Below, piece by piece: positions 17,237 to 26,831 of a stretch of DNA of 64,000 bases (positions are counted from its first letter, which is position 1; every line of letters begins with the position of its first letter). The translations under genes and the position numbers were made by a program. The notes beneath the pieces were generated by a model. The model was given only the letters and a program-made list of their open reading frames with translations. It did not search any database and had not been told where the DNA came from. Origin of the DNA: Guyparkeria sp. WRN-7. Its GTDB lineage: Bacteria; Pseudomonadota; Gammaproteobacteria; Halothiobacillales; Halothiobacillaceae. Where the stretch lies: the NCBI RefSeq assembly GCF_001641825.1, contig NZ_LRFH01000016.1:1-64000 (forward strand), given 5' to 3'.

Positions 17237-17446
17237 TCAGGCGTAGGTGTTGATCTGACCGCCGACCGGGCCGTCACTCGACGGTGTGTCCGCCTCGCCG
17301 CCCTGATCGATCGATTCGATCAGCGGGGCCATCGCCTTTTCCTGCGTTTCCATCGCCTCTTTCTGGACGCGTACGCCGACTTCCTGTGCCAGCTGTACGT
17401 TCGGCATGGCGGCCTGGATGCCGCCGGCGGCTACTGGGTCGGCCAT
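17237..17446 (-). CDS. YjfB-like putative motility protein
   Basis: 69 residues from ATG 17446, preceded at good spacing by GGGAGAGG on the minus strand; the frame stays open to 17545 but no ribosome binding site supports that. The protein MADPVAAGGIQAAMPNVQLA... has a hydrophobic/alanine-rich start, an amphipathic helix (QEVGVRVQKEAMETQEKAMAPLIESI) and a glycine-rich tail ending QINTYA, the layout of the small YjfB/'putative motility protein' family associated with flagellated bacteria. The function is unknown. A perfect inverted repeat GCCCGGCC-AGCC-GGCCGGGC (17481-17500) lies in its leader. Confidence 0.7.
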   Translation of the reverse strand: MADPVAAGGIQAAMPNVQLAQEVGVRVQKEAMETQEKAMAPLIESIDQGGEADTPSSDGPVGGQINTYA

Positions 17447-17576
17447 GTCGCCTCTCCCGGTGTTGCGTGTGGCTTTGGTCGCCCGGCCAGCCGGCCGGGC
17501 AAAGTGTTGTGGGTCAAGTGTACGCCCCGAATCGCCGGGATGCACCCGTGTGCCCGGCGGTCCGGTCGTGGCCGGC

Positions 17577-18596
17577 CTAGCGGCGCAGTCCGCGGACCAG
17601 CGGCAGGCGGCGCCACAGGCTGGTTTTCGTGTCGGTCAGGTCGCGGCAGGTTTCGCACTGCCCGGCGCGGGGGCGACGCGTGGTCAGCGGTTCGATGCGC
17701 ATCGGTGACGGGCCGTTGCCCGGCTTCCAGGCCGACAGCGGCTCCTCGTGGATCATCACGTCGGCGCCCGGGAAGGTGCGCAGCAGCCGCGCCTCGACCT
17801 CATCGCCGACCCGGTGGGCGTGATTGAGGTCGATGTGATTGTCCAGGTAGAGGTAGAGCTGGATGATCATGGTACGTCCGGCCAGCCGGGTGCGGATCTG
17901 GTCGACTGCATGCACGGACGGATGGGCGGTGGCGATCTGGGCGACACGGTTTTCCGTGCCGTCGAGCACTTCGCGGTCCATCAGGTGGTCGAGTGCCTCG
18001 CTGCCCACTTTCCAGGCGCTGTAGAGGACGAACGAGCCGACAGCCACCGCGAAGACCGGATCGATCCAGCTCAGCCCGTAGCCGGCAAGGATCAGGACGG
18101 CGATGGTCGAAGCGTTGACCAGGAAATCCATGCTGTAATGCGAGGCGTCCGCCTTGATGGCGGGCGAGCGGGTCTTGTGGATCACGTAGCGCTGGAAGGT
18201 GATCAGCGCGAGTGTGGCGATCATGGAGAACAGCATCACCGCCACGCCCCAGTTGACCGCGTCGATCGCCTGCGGGCGGATCAGTCGATTGAGTGCCTCG
18301 ACCATGAGAAAGACGCCCGAGCCGGCGATGAACGTCGCCTGCGCCAGTGCGGCCAGCGGTTCGGCCTTGCCATGGCCGTAGCGGTGGTCCTCGTCGGGTG
18401 GTTGCAGGGCGATGCGCACGGCGACCAGCGTGACCAGCGAGGCCAGCAGGTCCATGGTGGAGTCGATCAGCGAGGCGAGCATGCTCACCGAATTGGTGGT
18501 GATCGTCGCCGCGAGCTTGAGCGCGATGAGCGTCAGGGCAAGGGTCACCGAGGCGGTGGTGACCATGCGCAGCAATTTGGCGTGTTGATGGGCCAT
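17577..18596 (-). CDS. Cation diffusion facilitator (FieF-like metal efflux transporter)
   Basis: 339 residues: six transmembrane helices (about 10-215) and a cytoplasmic CDF dimerisation domain (about 220-295), plus a 45-residue C-terminal tail with a CETC pair. Metal-site aspartates are in SLIDSTMDLLASL, and the HRYGHGKAEPLAALAQ loop is the FieF/CDF signature. It exports Zn2+, Fe2+ or similar divalent metals in exchange for protons. The cysteine-bearing tail is longer than in E. coli FieF (about 300 residues). A 24-bp inverted repeat lies 85 bp upstream and may be the site of a metal-responsive regulator (inference). Confidence 0.85.
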   Translation of the reverse strand: MAHQHAKLLRMVTTASVTLALTLIALKLAATITTNSVSMLASLIDSTMDLLASLVTLVAVRIALQPPDEDHRYGHGKAEPLAALAQATFIAGSGVFLMVEALNRLIRPQAIDAVNWGVAVMLFSMIATLALITFQRYVIHKTRSPAIKADASHYSMDFLVNASTIAVLILAGYGLSWIDPVFAVAVGSFVLYSAWKVGSEALDHLMDREVLDGTENRVAQIATAHPSVHAVDQIRTRLAGRTMIIQLYLYLDNHIDLNHAHRVGDEVEARLLRTFPGADVMIHEEPLSAWKPGNGPSPMRIEPLTTRRPRAGQCETCRDLTDTKTSLWRRLPLVRGLRR

Positions 18597-18680
18597 GATG
18601 TGATGGTCGCCTCGTCAGAGTCGGTGCCGGCCCCGGGCGCACGTGCGAGGCCGCCATGCGCCGTCGGGAAAGTTAGGCAA

Positions 18681-18704
18681 GACTAATACCGAACTAGATT
18701 AGTC
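18681..18704. promoter_or_regulatory. Candidate operator: perfect 7-bp inverted repeat
   Basis: GACTAAT (18681-18687) and ATTAGTC (18698-18704) are separated by 10 bases in an AT-richer island within the 256-bp divergent region between the CDF transporter and ycjX. No U-tract follows, so it is not a terminator. Symmetry and location suggest a dimeric regulator site. I do not recognise the regulator. Confidence 0.45.
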
Positions 18705-18852
18705 CCATTTTAATGCAGCCGGATCGCGAGCGCCAGCCCGCGCGTTCGAATGGCGCCCGCAACGCGCCGAACGGCGGACAGGGCTTGGGCGCCGTGACTG
18801 GCTCGACTACCATCGGCACACCTTAGTTCTTACGCGGGAATCACTGCATTCA

Positions 18853-20190
18853 ATGGCCTCTGACTCGTCCACCTCCCCGCTCGCCGGCTGCCCGGTCACC
18901 CGCATCGGCATCACGGGCCTGTCCGGGGCCGGCAAGTCGACGCTGATAACGGCGATCATCAATCATCTGGAGAATGCCCGCCGGGGCGCTCTGACCGACC
19001 AGCCCGGGCTGGCGGCCATTCGCCACGGCCGCTGGCATCGCGAGATCGAGCGGGCATTCGACTACGACCACGCCCTGACGGCCCTGACCAGCCAGCCGCC
19101 CAGCTGGCCCGAGTCGACCCGCGACTGGTCGATTGCACGCCTGACGCTCGACTACCAGCGACGCTGGTACTCGCTGCGCCCACGGCGACGTTGCCTGGAA
19201 CTGTTCGACTACCCGGGCGAATGGCTGCTGGACCTGTCGCTGCTCGACTGGTCCTACGCCGATTACACGGCCCACTGGCGCGACTGGCTGGCGCATCGCC
19301 CGCGTCGCGAGATCGCCCCGGGCCTTCTCGACGAGCTGGCGGCGATCGATCCGGCCGCACCGCTCGATGCGGAGCGGATGGCGGCACTGTCGCAGCGCTG
19401 GTCGATGATGCTGGCCGACAGCCGCCTGCCGCCACACCGCCTGTCGCGCAACCTGCCCGGGCGCTGGCTGATGCCCGGCGAGGGGTTCGACCCGGACGCC
19501 ATGCCGTTCCTGCCGTTGCCACGGGCACTCGAGGCCGATGACGCCGACTGGCCCGACGGGTCCTGGGGGCAGGTCTGCCGCGACCACTTCACGTATTACC
19601 GCGACCGGGTCGCCCGGCCGTTCTTCGAGTCGCACTTCGGCCGGCTGGATGCCCAGGTGATCCTGGTCGACCTGCTCGGCGCGTTGCGCAGTGGGCGCGA
19701 CGCGCTGGCGGACATGCGCGCGGCCCTCGAATCGATTCTCGAGCCGTTTCGCTATCGCGACGGTCACTGGCTGGCGAACCTGTTCGGCCGGCGCATTCGC
19801 CGGGTCGCGATCGTCGCCACGCAGATCGATCACCTGTTGCCGGCGGACCAGGCCCGGTTGACCCGGCTGCTCGACAGCTACCTGTTCGAGCTGACCCAGT
19901 CGCTGGCGGGCAAGGATGTCGAGCTGCGCCTGTTTGCCGTCTCGGCGGTGACGGCCGCCCAGTCGCGCGAGGATGGCCGCGGTGAGCCGATGCTGGTGGG
20001 GACCGAAAAGAGCTCGCGGCAGAAGATCGCCTTCACCCCGCCGAGCATTCCCGAGCAGATGCCGCACGATCTCGATCTGGCCATCGACGATCTGCCCACG
20101 CTGGCGCCACCGGCCGGACTGGACCGGGCCCGGCCGTTCCCCGGCCGACGCGTGGACAGCCTGCTCGACTTCCTGATCGGGGAACACTGA
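18853..20190 (+). CDS. ycjX: YcjX-family P-loop GTP/nucleotide-binding protein
   Basis: 445 residues of the DUF463/YcjX family. The Walker A loop is [10 protein letters not shown] (about 20-29); the family core has LELFDYPGEWLLDL near 116-129 (Walker B-like) and VAIVATQIDHLLP, the NKxD-type base-recognition position. It is a cytoplasmic dynamin-like/Ras-like stress protein; in E. coli ycjX-ycjF belongs to the phage-shock/heat-shock neighbourhood. It is followed 20 bp later by the ycjF homologue, with which it is presumably co-transcribed. The upstream region contains the inverted repeat described separately. Confidence 0.9.
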   Translation: MASDSSTSPLAGCPVTRIGITGLSGAGKSTLITAIINHLENARRGALTDQPGLAAIRHGRWHREIERAFDYDHALTALTSQPPSWPESTRDWSIARLTLDYQRRWYSLRPRRRCLELFDYPGEWLLDLSLLDWSYADYTAHWRDWLAHRPRREIAPGLLDELAAIDPAAPLDAERMAALSQRWSMMLADSRLPPHRLSRNLPGRWLMPGEGFDPDAMPFLPLPRALEADDADWPDGSWGQVCRDHFTYYRDRVARPFFESHFGRLDAQVILVDLLGALRSGRDALADMRAALESILEPFRYRDGHWLANLFGRRIRRVAIVATQIDHLLPADQARLTRLLDSYLFELTQSLAGKDVELRLFAVSAVTAAQSREDGRGEPMLVGTEKSSRQKIAFTPPSIPEQMPHDLDLAIDDLPTLAPPAGLDRARPFPGRRVDSLLDFLIGEH

Positions 20191-20210
20191 GATGCACTTG
20201 GAGAACCGGC

Positions 20211-21203
20211 ATGACTGACGCTCGATCCTCTCGCGACGGCCATCTGGCCACGCGGATTCATGCCCAGGGCGAGGGCGTGCCCGATATCGATCCCGAGGCA
20301 CTCTACGACACGGCGGAGCTGGGCGATGACGGCGAGAGCCTGCTCGAGCCGCGCCGCGGCTTTCCCTGGCTGTCGACATTGCTGGCTGTGGTGGCGGTCA
20401 CCTGGATCGCGATCAACTGGCTGCAGGCCATCTACTGGGCGCACGCGACACATCCGGCGCTGGGCTGGGTGGTGTTCGCCATCGGGGTGTTCGTCGGTGC
20501 TGCCGGGCTGGTGCTGGTCGGGCGGGCCTGGCGGCAGCGTCACCAGATCGACGCGATCACGCGACTGAACCGCCGGTTGGCCCGGGCCGAGAGCGACGGC
20601 GAGGTGGGGCATTCGGTGGTCGAGCTGCGCGAGGCCGCCGAACACCTGCTCGCGGACAACCCCTACCGCAAGACCTTCGAGGACAACCTGCTCGGCATCG
20701 ACGCCGGCAGTCACGCCACCGAGCTGGTGGTCGCCCTCGAACGCGGCTATGCCGAACCGGATGCACGCGCCCGGGCCCTGATCCAGCGCGAGGTGGTGCG
20801 CACCGGGCTCTTCATCGCCGCAAGCCCCTATCCGGCGCTGGACCTTCTGCTGGTGGCCTGGCGCAACGCGCGCATGGTCAATGCCATCGCGAGGATCTAC
20901 GGGCTGACGCTGTCGTTTCCGGCGCGCTGGCGGCTGTACCGGATGATCGTGCAGAACATGGCCTTTGCCTCGGCCACCGAGACCGTGCTCGATTCGGCCA
21001 GTGAAGGCTGGGCGAGCAACCTGCTGGTCAATCTGGGTGCCCGCGCCGGGCAGGGCGTGGCCGTGGCGCTATATTCCCTGCGTATCGGTCGGCAGGCGAT
21101 GCGCGCCTCGCGGATCGCCCCGGAGCACCGGCCGCTGGTCGACCGCAATCTGGCCCGCCTGATCCTCAGCGCGATCCGCGAGCGGTCCGCCGACAACCGT
21201 TAG
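20211..21203 (+). CDS. ycjF: YcjF-like (TIGR01620/DUF697) inner-membrane protein
   Basis: 330 residues. A cytoplasmic acidic N-terminus (about 1-55) is followed by two transmembrane helices (about 60-110), a coiled region (about 115-190) and a C-terminal DUF697-like hydrophobic domain containing LLLVAWRNARMVNAIARIYGL (about 222-242) and NLGARAGQGVAVALYSLRIG. It is the partner of YcjX in a conserved two-gene stress operon. The molecular function is unknown; a membrane anchor or effector for the YcjX GTPase is a reasonable inference from the constant pairing. Confidence 0.87.
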   Translation: MTDARSSRDGHLATRIHAQGEGVPDIDPEALYDTAELGDDGESLLEPRRGFPWLSTLLAVVAVTWIAINWLQAIYWAHATHPALGWVVFAIGVFVGAAGLVLVGRAWRQRHQIDAITRLNRRLARAESDGEVGHSVVELREAAEHLLADNPYRKTFEDNLLGIDAGSHATELVVALERGYAEPDARARALIQREVVRTGLFIAASPYPALDLLLVAWRNARMVNAIARIYGLTLSFPARWRLYRMIVQNMAFASATETVLDSASEGWASNLLVNLGARAGQGVAVALYSLRIGRQAMRASRIAPEHRPLVDRNLARLILSAIRERSADNR

Positions 21204-21227
21204 CGAGTCATGCCGGGAGGGCAGGGG

Positions 21228-21689
21228 ATGGAACAGCGTGTGAGTGTCATCACCCTGGGCGTGACGGACCTAGCCCGTTCGCGGGGGTTCTACGAACAGG
21301 GCATGGGTTGGGTCGTCGGCGACAGCGCCGCCCAGATCGTGTTCTTCCAGCTCAATGGCATGGTGCTGGCGCTCTACCCGCGTGAGGCGCTGGCCCGGGA
21401 TGCTTTGGGAGAGGATGTCGGTGTGCCGGCCACGGGCAGCGGCTTTGCGGGCATCACCCTGGCTCACAACGTGCGTTCGCCGGCGGCGGTCGACGAAGTG
21501 CTCGCGCAGGCCGAGCGATCAGGTGGCCGCATCGTCAAGGCCGCGGCAAAGGCATTCTGGGGTGGGTATTCCGGCTATTTCGCCGATCCGGACGGGCATC
21601 TCTGGGAGGTGGCCTACAACCCGTTCTGGACGCTCGATCCGGACGGCACGATCTGGCTGGACGCCGAACTCGGGGACCAGACCGGATGA
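21228..21689 (+). CDS. VOC (glyoxalase/bleomycin-resistance fold) family protein
   Basis: 153 residues from ATG 21228, which has GGGAGGG (21215-21221) at ideal spacing; an earlier in-frame ATG at 21210 lacks one. Two beta-alpha-beta-beta-beta repeats are readable: VSVITLGVTDLARSRGFYEQGMGW at the start and GYFADPDGHLWEVAYNP near the end, the usual VOC metal-site glutamate region. VOC proteins are small metalloenzymes or antibiotic-sequestering proteins; the substrate here is unknown. It overlaps the next gene by 4 bp (ATGA). Confidence 0.82.
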   Translation: MEQRVSVITLGVTDLARSRGFYEQGMGWVVGDSAAQIVFFQLNGMVLALYPREALARDALGEDVGVPATGSGFAGITLAHNVRSPAAVDEVLAQAERSGGRIVKAAAKAFWGGYSGYFADPDGHLWEVAYNPFWTLDPDGTIWLDAELGDQTG

Positions 21690-22312
21690 CGACCCGCGTG
21701 GGCGAGCGGCCCTGGCTTTTGACCGGCGGGACGTTGCTGGTCCTCGCCGCGCTGATCGCCTCCGGCATCGACCCGTACGACCGCGCCACCTGGATGCTCG
21801 AGGTGGCCCCGGCGGTCATCGCCCTGCCGACCCTGTGGTTGACTCGCCATCGCTTCCCGCTGACGGCAATCGTCTACGTCGGCATCTTCCTGCACGCGCT
21901 GGTGCTGATCTACGGCGGTGCCTACACCTATGCGCGGGTGCCGCTGGGGTTCGAGTTGCAGGACTGGTTCGATCTGGCGCGCAACCCCTACGACCGCATC
22001 GGGCATTTCTTCCAGGGGTTCGTGCCCGCGCTGATCGCCCGCGAGATCCTCATCCGGGGGGCGTTCGTCCGCGGGCGATGGATGCGCGACTTCCTGGTCG
22101 TTTGCGTGGTGCTGGCCATCAGTGCGAGCTACGAGTTGATCGAGTGGGGCGTGGCGGTATTCGCCGCCGACGGTGCCGTGGCCTTCCTCGGCACCCAAGG
22201 CGACCCCTGGGACACGCAGTCGGACATGTTCCTCGCGTTGGTGGGCGCACTCGCCGCGCTGGTCACGCTGTCACGATGGCAGGATCGCCAGATCCGTCGG
22301 TTGTCCCGGTAG
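21686..22312 (+). CDS. DUF2238 (YjdF-like) inner-membrane protein
   Basis: 208 residues with about six transmembrane helices. The DUF2238 signature is visible: YVGIFLHALVLIYGGAYTYA (about 55-75), NPYDRIGHFFQGFVPAL (about 99-115) and ASYELIEWGVAV... with the terminal GDPWDTQSDMFLALVGAL. The charged residues within membrane segments are conserved in the family, whose function is unknown. Translationally coupled to the VOC gene upstream. Confidence 0.85.
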   Translation: MTTRVGERPWLLTGGTLLVLAALIASGIDPYDRATWMLEVAPAVIALPTLWLTRHRFPLTAIVYVGIFLHALVLIYGGAYTYARVPLGFELQDWFDLARNPYDRIGHFFQGFVPALIAREILIRGAFVRGRWMRDFLVVCVVLAISASYELIEWGVAVFAADGAVAFLGTQGDPWDTQSDMFLALVGALAALVTLSRWQDRQIRRLSR

Positions 22313-22323
22313 CGCTAGTCCGC

Positions 22324-23265
22324 TCACGCGAGCGAATGGACGCAGTTGCGGCCGCCGTCCTTGGCCCGGTAGAGGTGGCAGTCGGCGGTCTCGAGCAGTT
22401 CCAGCGCGTCCATCGCATCGGTGGGAATGGCGGTGGCCACACCGAAGCTCGCGGACAGGTGCGGCCCGATGGGCGAGGTGGCGTGGAGGATGCGCTGGTC
22501 GAGGATCAGCTGGCGGCAGCGGTCGGCCACCGCGTGGGCGGCCGTCTCGTCGGTGTTCGGCAGCAGGAGCAGGAATTCCTCGCCGCCGAAGCGGGCCAGC
22601 AGGTCGCCGGCGCGCGCACCGGATGACTCCAGCACCCGGGCGACGGCCTTGAGGCAGTCGTCGCCGGCCAGGTGGCCGTACTCGTCGTTGTACTGCTTGA
22701 AGTAGTCGATATCGAGCATCACCAGCGAGATCGGCTGGCCGTGGCGCTTGGCGTTGGCCCATTCGACCTCGAGGATCGAGTCGAACATGCGCCGGTTGGC
22801 CACCCCGGTCAGCCCGTCCCGCAGCGACAGGTCCTCCAGCTCCTGCTGCAGGCGCAGCAGCTTCTCTTCGCTGGCCTTGCGCTCGCTGATGTCGAACATG
22901 AAGCCGACCAGACTGTCGACCCGACCGTCGGCGTCGCGCATCACGTGCACCACGTCGCGGATCCAGACGTAGTCGCCGTCCCGGGTGAGGGCGCGGTAGT
23001 CGGCCTCGTGGTCGGCGCCGGCCTTGGACTGGGCGACGCAGAAATTGACCACCCGCTCGCGGTCGTCGGGATGCATGCGCTCGGCCCAGTCGTCGATGCC
23101 GACCCAGCTTTCCGGGCTCCAGCCGAGCAGTGCCTCGATCTGCGGACCGATGTAGGAGAAGGTCAGCGTCTCCCAGTCGATCTTCCAGGGGATCGCCTTG
23201 GTGGATTCGAGCAGGGTCCGGTAGACCTCGTGGTCGGGTTCCATGGTGTGTTCGGGGCGTGTCAC
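22324..23265 (-). CDS. PAS-GGDEF diguanylate cyclase
   Basis: 313 residues, no membrane segment. A PAS fold with PAC extension (about 15-135, YRTLLESTKAIPWKIDWET... ISERKASEE) leads through a short coiled coil to a GGDEF domain (about 150-313). The active-site motif is GGEEF and the product-inhibition site RAGD stands five residues before it, so c-di-GMP synthesis with feedback control is expected. The start is GTG 23265, chosen for the AAGGGAGA eight bases upstream; ATG 23244 is the alternative. A cluster of three hairpins lies just upstream of the gene. Confidence 0.92.
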   Translation of the reverse strand: MTRPEHTMEPDHEVYRTLLESTKAIPWKIDWETLTFSYIGPQIEALLGWSPESWVGIDDWAERMHPDDRERVVNFCVAQSKAGADHEADYRALTRDGDYVWIRDVVHVMRDADGRVDSLVGFMFDISERKASEEKLLRLQQELEDLSLRDGLTGVANRRMFDSILEVEWANAKRHGQPISLVMLDIDYFKQYNDEYGHLAGDDCLKAVARVLESSGARAGDLLARFGGEEFLLLLPNTDETAAHAVADRCRQLILDQRILHATSPIGPHLSASFGVATAIPTDAMDALELLETADCHLYRAKDGGRNCVHSLA

Positions 23266-23304
23266 GGTGCCGTCTCCCTTCAGCCGGTGAAGTCCGGGGT
23301 GCGA

Positions 23305-23370
23305 GGTGGGCGAACGCCCACCGACAAGCCTGCCTCTTCAGGGCGGGATGCCGATGCCCCTTGCAGGGCA
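23305..23370. repeat. Three consecutive hairpins, resembling an IS200/IS605-type end
   Basis: GGTGGGC/GCCCACC (23305-23322), CCTGCC/GGCGGG with one G-U pair (23329-23347) and TGCCC/GGGCA (23355-23370) follow each other within 66 bp. The plus-strand motif GACAAGCC leading into a GC hairpin resembles subterminal ends of IS200/IS605 (TnpB-type) elements, but no transposase or tnpB frame adjoins. The alternative is a structured leader of the PAS-GGDEF gene. Confidence 0.4.
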
Positions 23371-23416
23371 ATTTATAGCGAAAGTGCGTGAACGGGAAGC
23401 ACCAGTCTCGGCAGTG

Positions 23417-24478
23417 TCACGCGGTCGTGCCGGATCCTACGGTATTCCTACCGTCTGCCTTGGCCGCGTACAGGAGCCGATCTGCTTCGGCGAGCACCGT
23501 GTTGACGTCCTCGGTCTCCGGGTCGGCACCGATCGCTCCGAGGCTGATAGTTACCGATATGGAGTGGCCGGCCGCGGATATCGGGGTGGAGGCCACGGCC
23601 TGCCGGAGTGATTCGGCACGCTGTCGTGCCTGGGCCTGGTCGCAATCGAGCAGCAGGATGGCGAATTCGTCCCCGCCGAGGCGGCCGACGAGGTCGTTCT
23701 GGCGCACGTTCGCCTGCAACCGTTGCGACACCACCGAGATCACCCGGTCGCCGACGACATGACCGCAGCTATCGTTGATGCGCTTGAAGTGGTCGATGTC
23801 CAGCAGGACCAGGGCATAGGGGCGTTCCTGCGCCCGCAGGGTTTCTCGCATCCGATTGAAGTACTCGACGAAGTGGCGTCGGTTTGCCACGCCGGTCAGC
23901 GCGTCACGGTTAGCCAGCGTCTCGACCTGTCGGTGGGCATTCTCCCGTGATCGCTCCTGGTAGTAGGCGATCAGCCCGAAGCCAGCCAGGGCGCCAAACA
24001 GGTTGATCAGGGTGGCCACCGGTTGCAGCGCCGGCCAGTCATCCCGCTGGAAAATCACCAGCAGGGTAATGACGACGGAGTAGGTCAGATAGATCGCGGT
24101 GCCGCGACGGGTGCCGAGCAAGTAGAAGGCGATCAACGCGAAGAAGACCACCCAGGCCAGGGCGGAGAATCGCGCCTGCACATAAATGAAGTAGAAGATG
24201 ATCAGCAGCCCGGTGATCAGAACGGTCACCCAGGCGGCCCGATCGGCATTGCCGTTGAGGCGCAGATCGAGCAGGGAAGCGGCGGCCACAAGGAACACGA
24301 TCAGCTCCATGGCCGCGAGCGAGTAGGCCTGGAAGTGGATCGCGTTGATCAGGGCATACGTCAGTGCGATGGCGGCTATCACGCCAAGGAAGAATCGCGA
24401 CAGTCCCGCACGTCTCTGCTGCTGTCGCGTGTCGCTGTCGTCGCCGTACTGGTCCGCGTTTTCCTCGATTTCCGCCAT
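23417..24478 (-). CDS. Membrane-bound GGDEF diguanylate cyclase
   Basis: 353 residues. A short charged N-terminus precedes six hydrophobic helices (about 27-175) that form a MASE-like membrane sensor, then a GGDEF domain (about 190-350). The motif GGDEF is intact, with RQND five residues upstream acting as the inhibitory I-site. It should synthesise c-di-GMP in response to an unknown membrane or small-ligand cue. It is the third GGDEF protein within 24 kb. It lies downstream of hemB on the same strand with a 48-bp gap and could be co-transcribed. Confidence 0.92.
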   Translation of the reverse strand: MAEIEENADQYGDDSDTRQQQRRAGLSRFFLGVIAAIALTYALINAIHFQAYSLAAMELIVFLVAAASLLDLRLNGNADRAAWVTVLITGLLIIFYFIYVQARFSALAWVVFFALIAFYLLGTRRGTAIYLTYSVVITLLVIFQRDDWPALQPVATLINLFGALAGFGLIAYYQERSRENAHRQVETLANRDALTGVANRRHFVEYFNRMRETLRAQERPYALVLLDIDHFKRINDSCGHVVGDRVISVVSQRLQANVRQNDLVGRLGGDEFAILLLDCDQAQARQRAESLRQAVASTPISAAGHSISVTISLGAIGADPETEDVNTVLAEADRLLYAAKADGRNTVGSGTTA

Positions 24479-24526
24479 GCCGTTGATTCCCTGCCCCCCG
24501 GTGAAAGCCCTTCTGACGTCGGAACG

Positions 24527-26052
<1,526 letters not shown>

Positions 26053-26139
26053 CCCTCGCGGTAGCCGGGCGGTAGTTGGCAAGGCGCTGTTTTTGCCGCG
26101 CTCTCGCCGTTCGAATCGCCTACGCTCAGGGTAGGGCAA

Positions 26140-26204
26140 CCGGATCACCCCGGCCCGATGTGGGCCCGTCGCCGCAAGGCGCCCCATCGGCAAAGCCGAT
26201 CCGG
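26140..26204 (+). promoter_or_regulatory. Structured leader RNA candidate upstream of the DsrE-like gene
   Basis: The closing stem CCGGATC (26140-26146) pairs perfectly with GATCCGG (26198-26204) and encloses CCGATG/CATCGG (26155-26190), capped by CGCC-GCAA-GGCG, a GNRA tetraloop. The structure ends seven bases before the ribosome binding site GAGAGG of the DsrE-like gene. I do not match it to a known riboswitch class. Confidence 0.4.
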
Positions 26205-26224
26205 CCCGGCGAGAGGTGCTGATC

Positions 26225-26767
26225 ATGACATGCCCGATTCCCACCCGTTCGTATTGGCGCCAGGCCGTCCTGGTATTCGCACTCTGCTTTGCCTTCGGAT
26301 CCGGTTCGGTCTGGGCGCAGGCCAAGGAGATCACTCCCGACTACCAGCCGCCGAAGGTCGTCTACGACTTCTACCTGGATGACCCGCAGAAGATCGGCGC
26401 GGCGCTCTACTGGATCCGCTCGCTGGTCAACCCGCTGCAGGCGGCGCCCTACAACATGGATCCGATGCTGGACATGGACATCGTGGTGATCATCCATGGC
26501 ACCGAGATCGTCACCGTGGCGAAGAAGAACGAGGAGAAGTACGCGACCGCCGTGGCGCGGATGCGCTACTACGCCAATCTCGGGGTGGATTTCCACGTCT
26601 GCGGGCTGGCCGCCGAGGACTACGACTACGACCGCGAGGACTTCCAGGACTTCATCACCATGGTCCCGTCGGCCTTTACCGACCTGGTTCACTACCAGCA
26701 GCAGGGCTATGCCGTGATCAAGCCCGAGGTGTTCGTGCGCACGCAATCGATCGAGTCGATGCGCTGA
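26225..26767 (+). CDS. Exported DsrE/DsrF-like family protein
   Basis: 180 residues from ATG 26225 (GAGAGG eight bases upstream; a GTG at 26216 is less likely). A signal peptide with hydrophobic core QAVLVFALCFAFGSGS ends near VWAQA. The mature domain is a DsrE/TusD-like fold: KVVYDFYLDDPQKIGAALYWIRSLVNPL, MDIVVIIHGTEI and NLGVDFHVCGLAAEDY, with the single conserved cysteine in VCGLA. Cytoplasmic relatives carry sulfur as persulfides in oxidation or tRNA thiolation pathways; an exported version may act in periplasmic sulfur chemistry, which is inference. It is preceded by a structured leader. Confidence 0.8.
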   Translation: MTCPIPTRSYWRQAVLVFALCFAFGSGSVWAQAKEITPDYQPPKVVYDFYLDDPQKIGAALYWIRSLVNPLQAAPYNMDPMLDMDIVVIIHGTEIVTVAKKNEEKYATAVARMRYYANLGVDFHVCGLAAEDYDYDREDFQDFITMVPSAFTDLVHYQQQGYAVIKPEVFVRTQSIESMR

Positions 26768-26831
26768 CAGTCGTCCTCGCCGGGTTTTGCCGTATCCTTG
26801 GGGCACGCCCATCCGTCCCGAGGAGCCCGGT

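Noticed and set aside
23266-23416. c-di-GMP riboswitch upstream of the PAS-GGDEF gene
   Set aside because: The conserved GEMM-I core and tetraloop-receptor sequences were not found in this leader; only hairpins are present.
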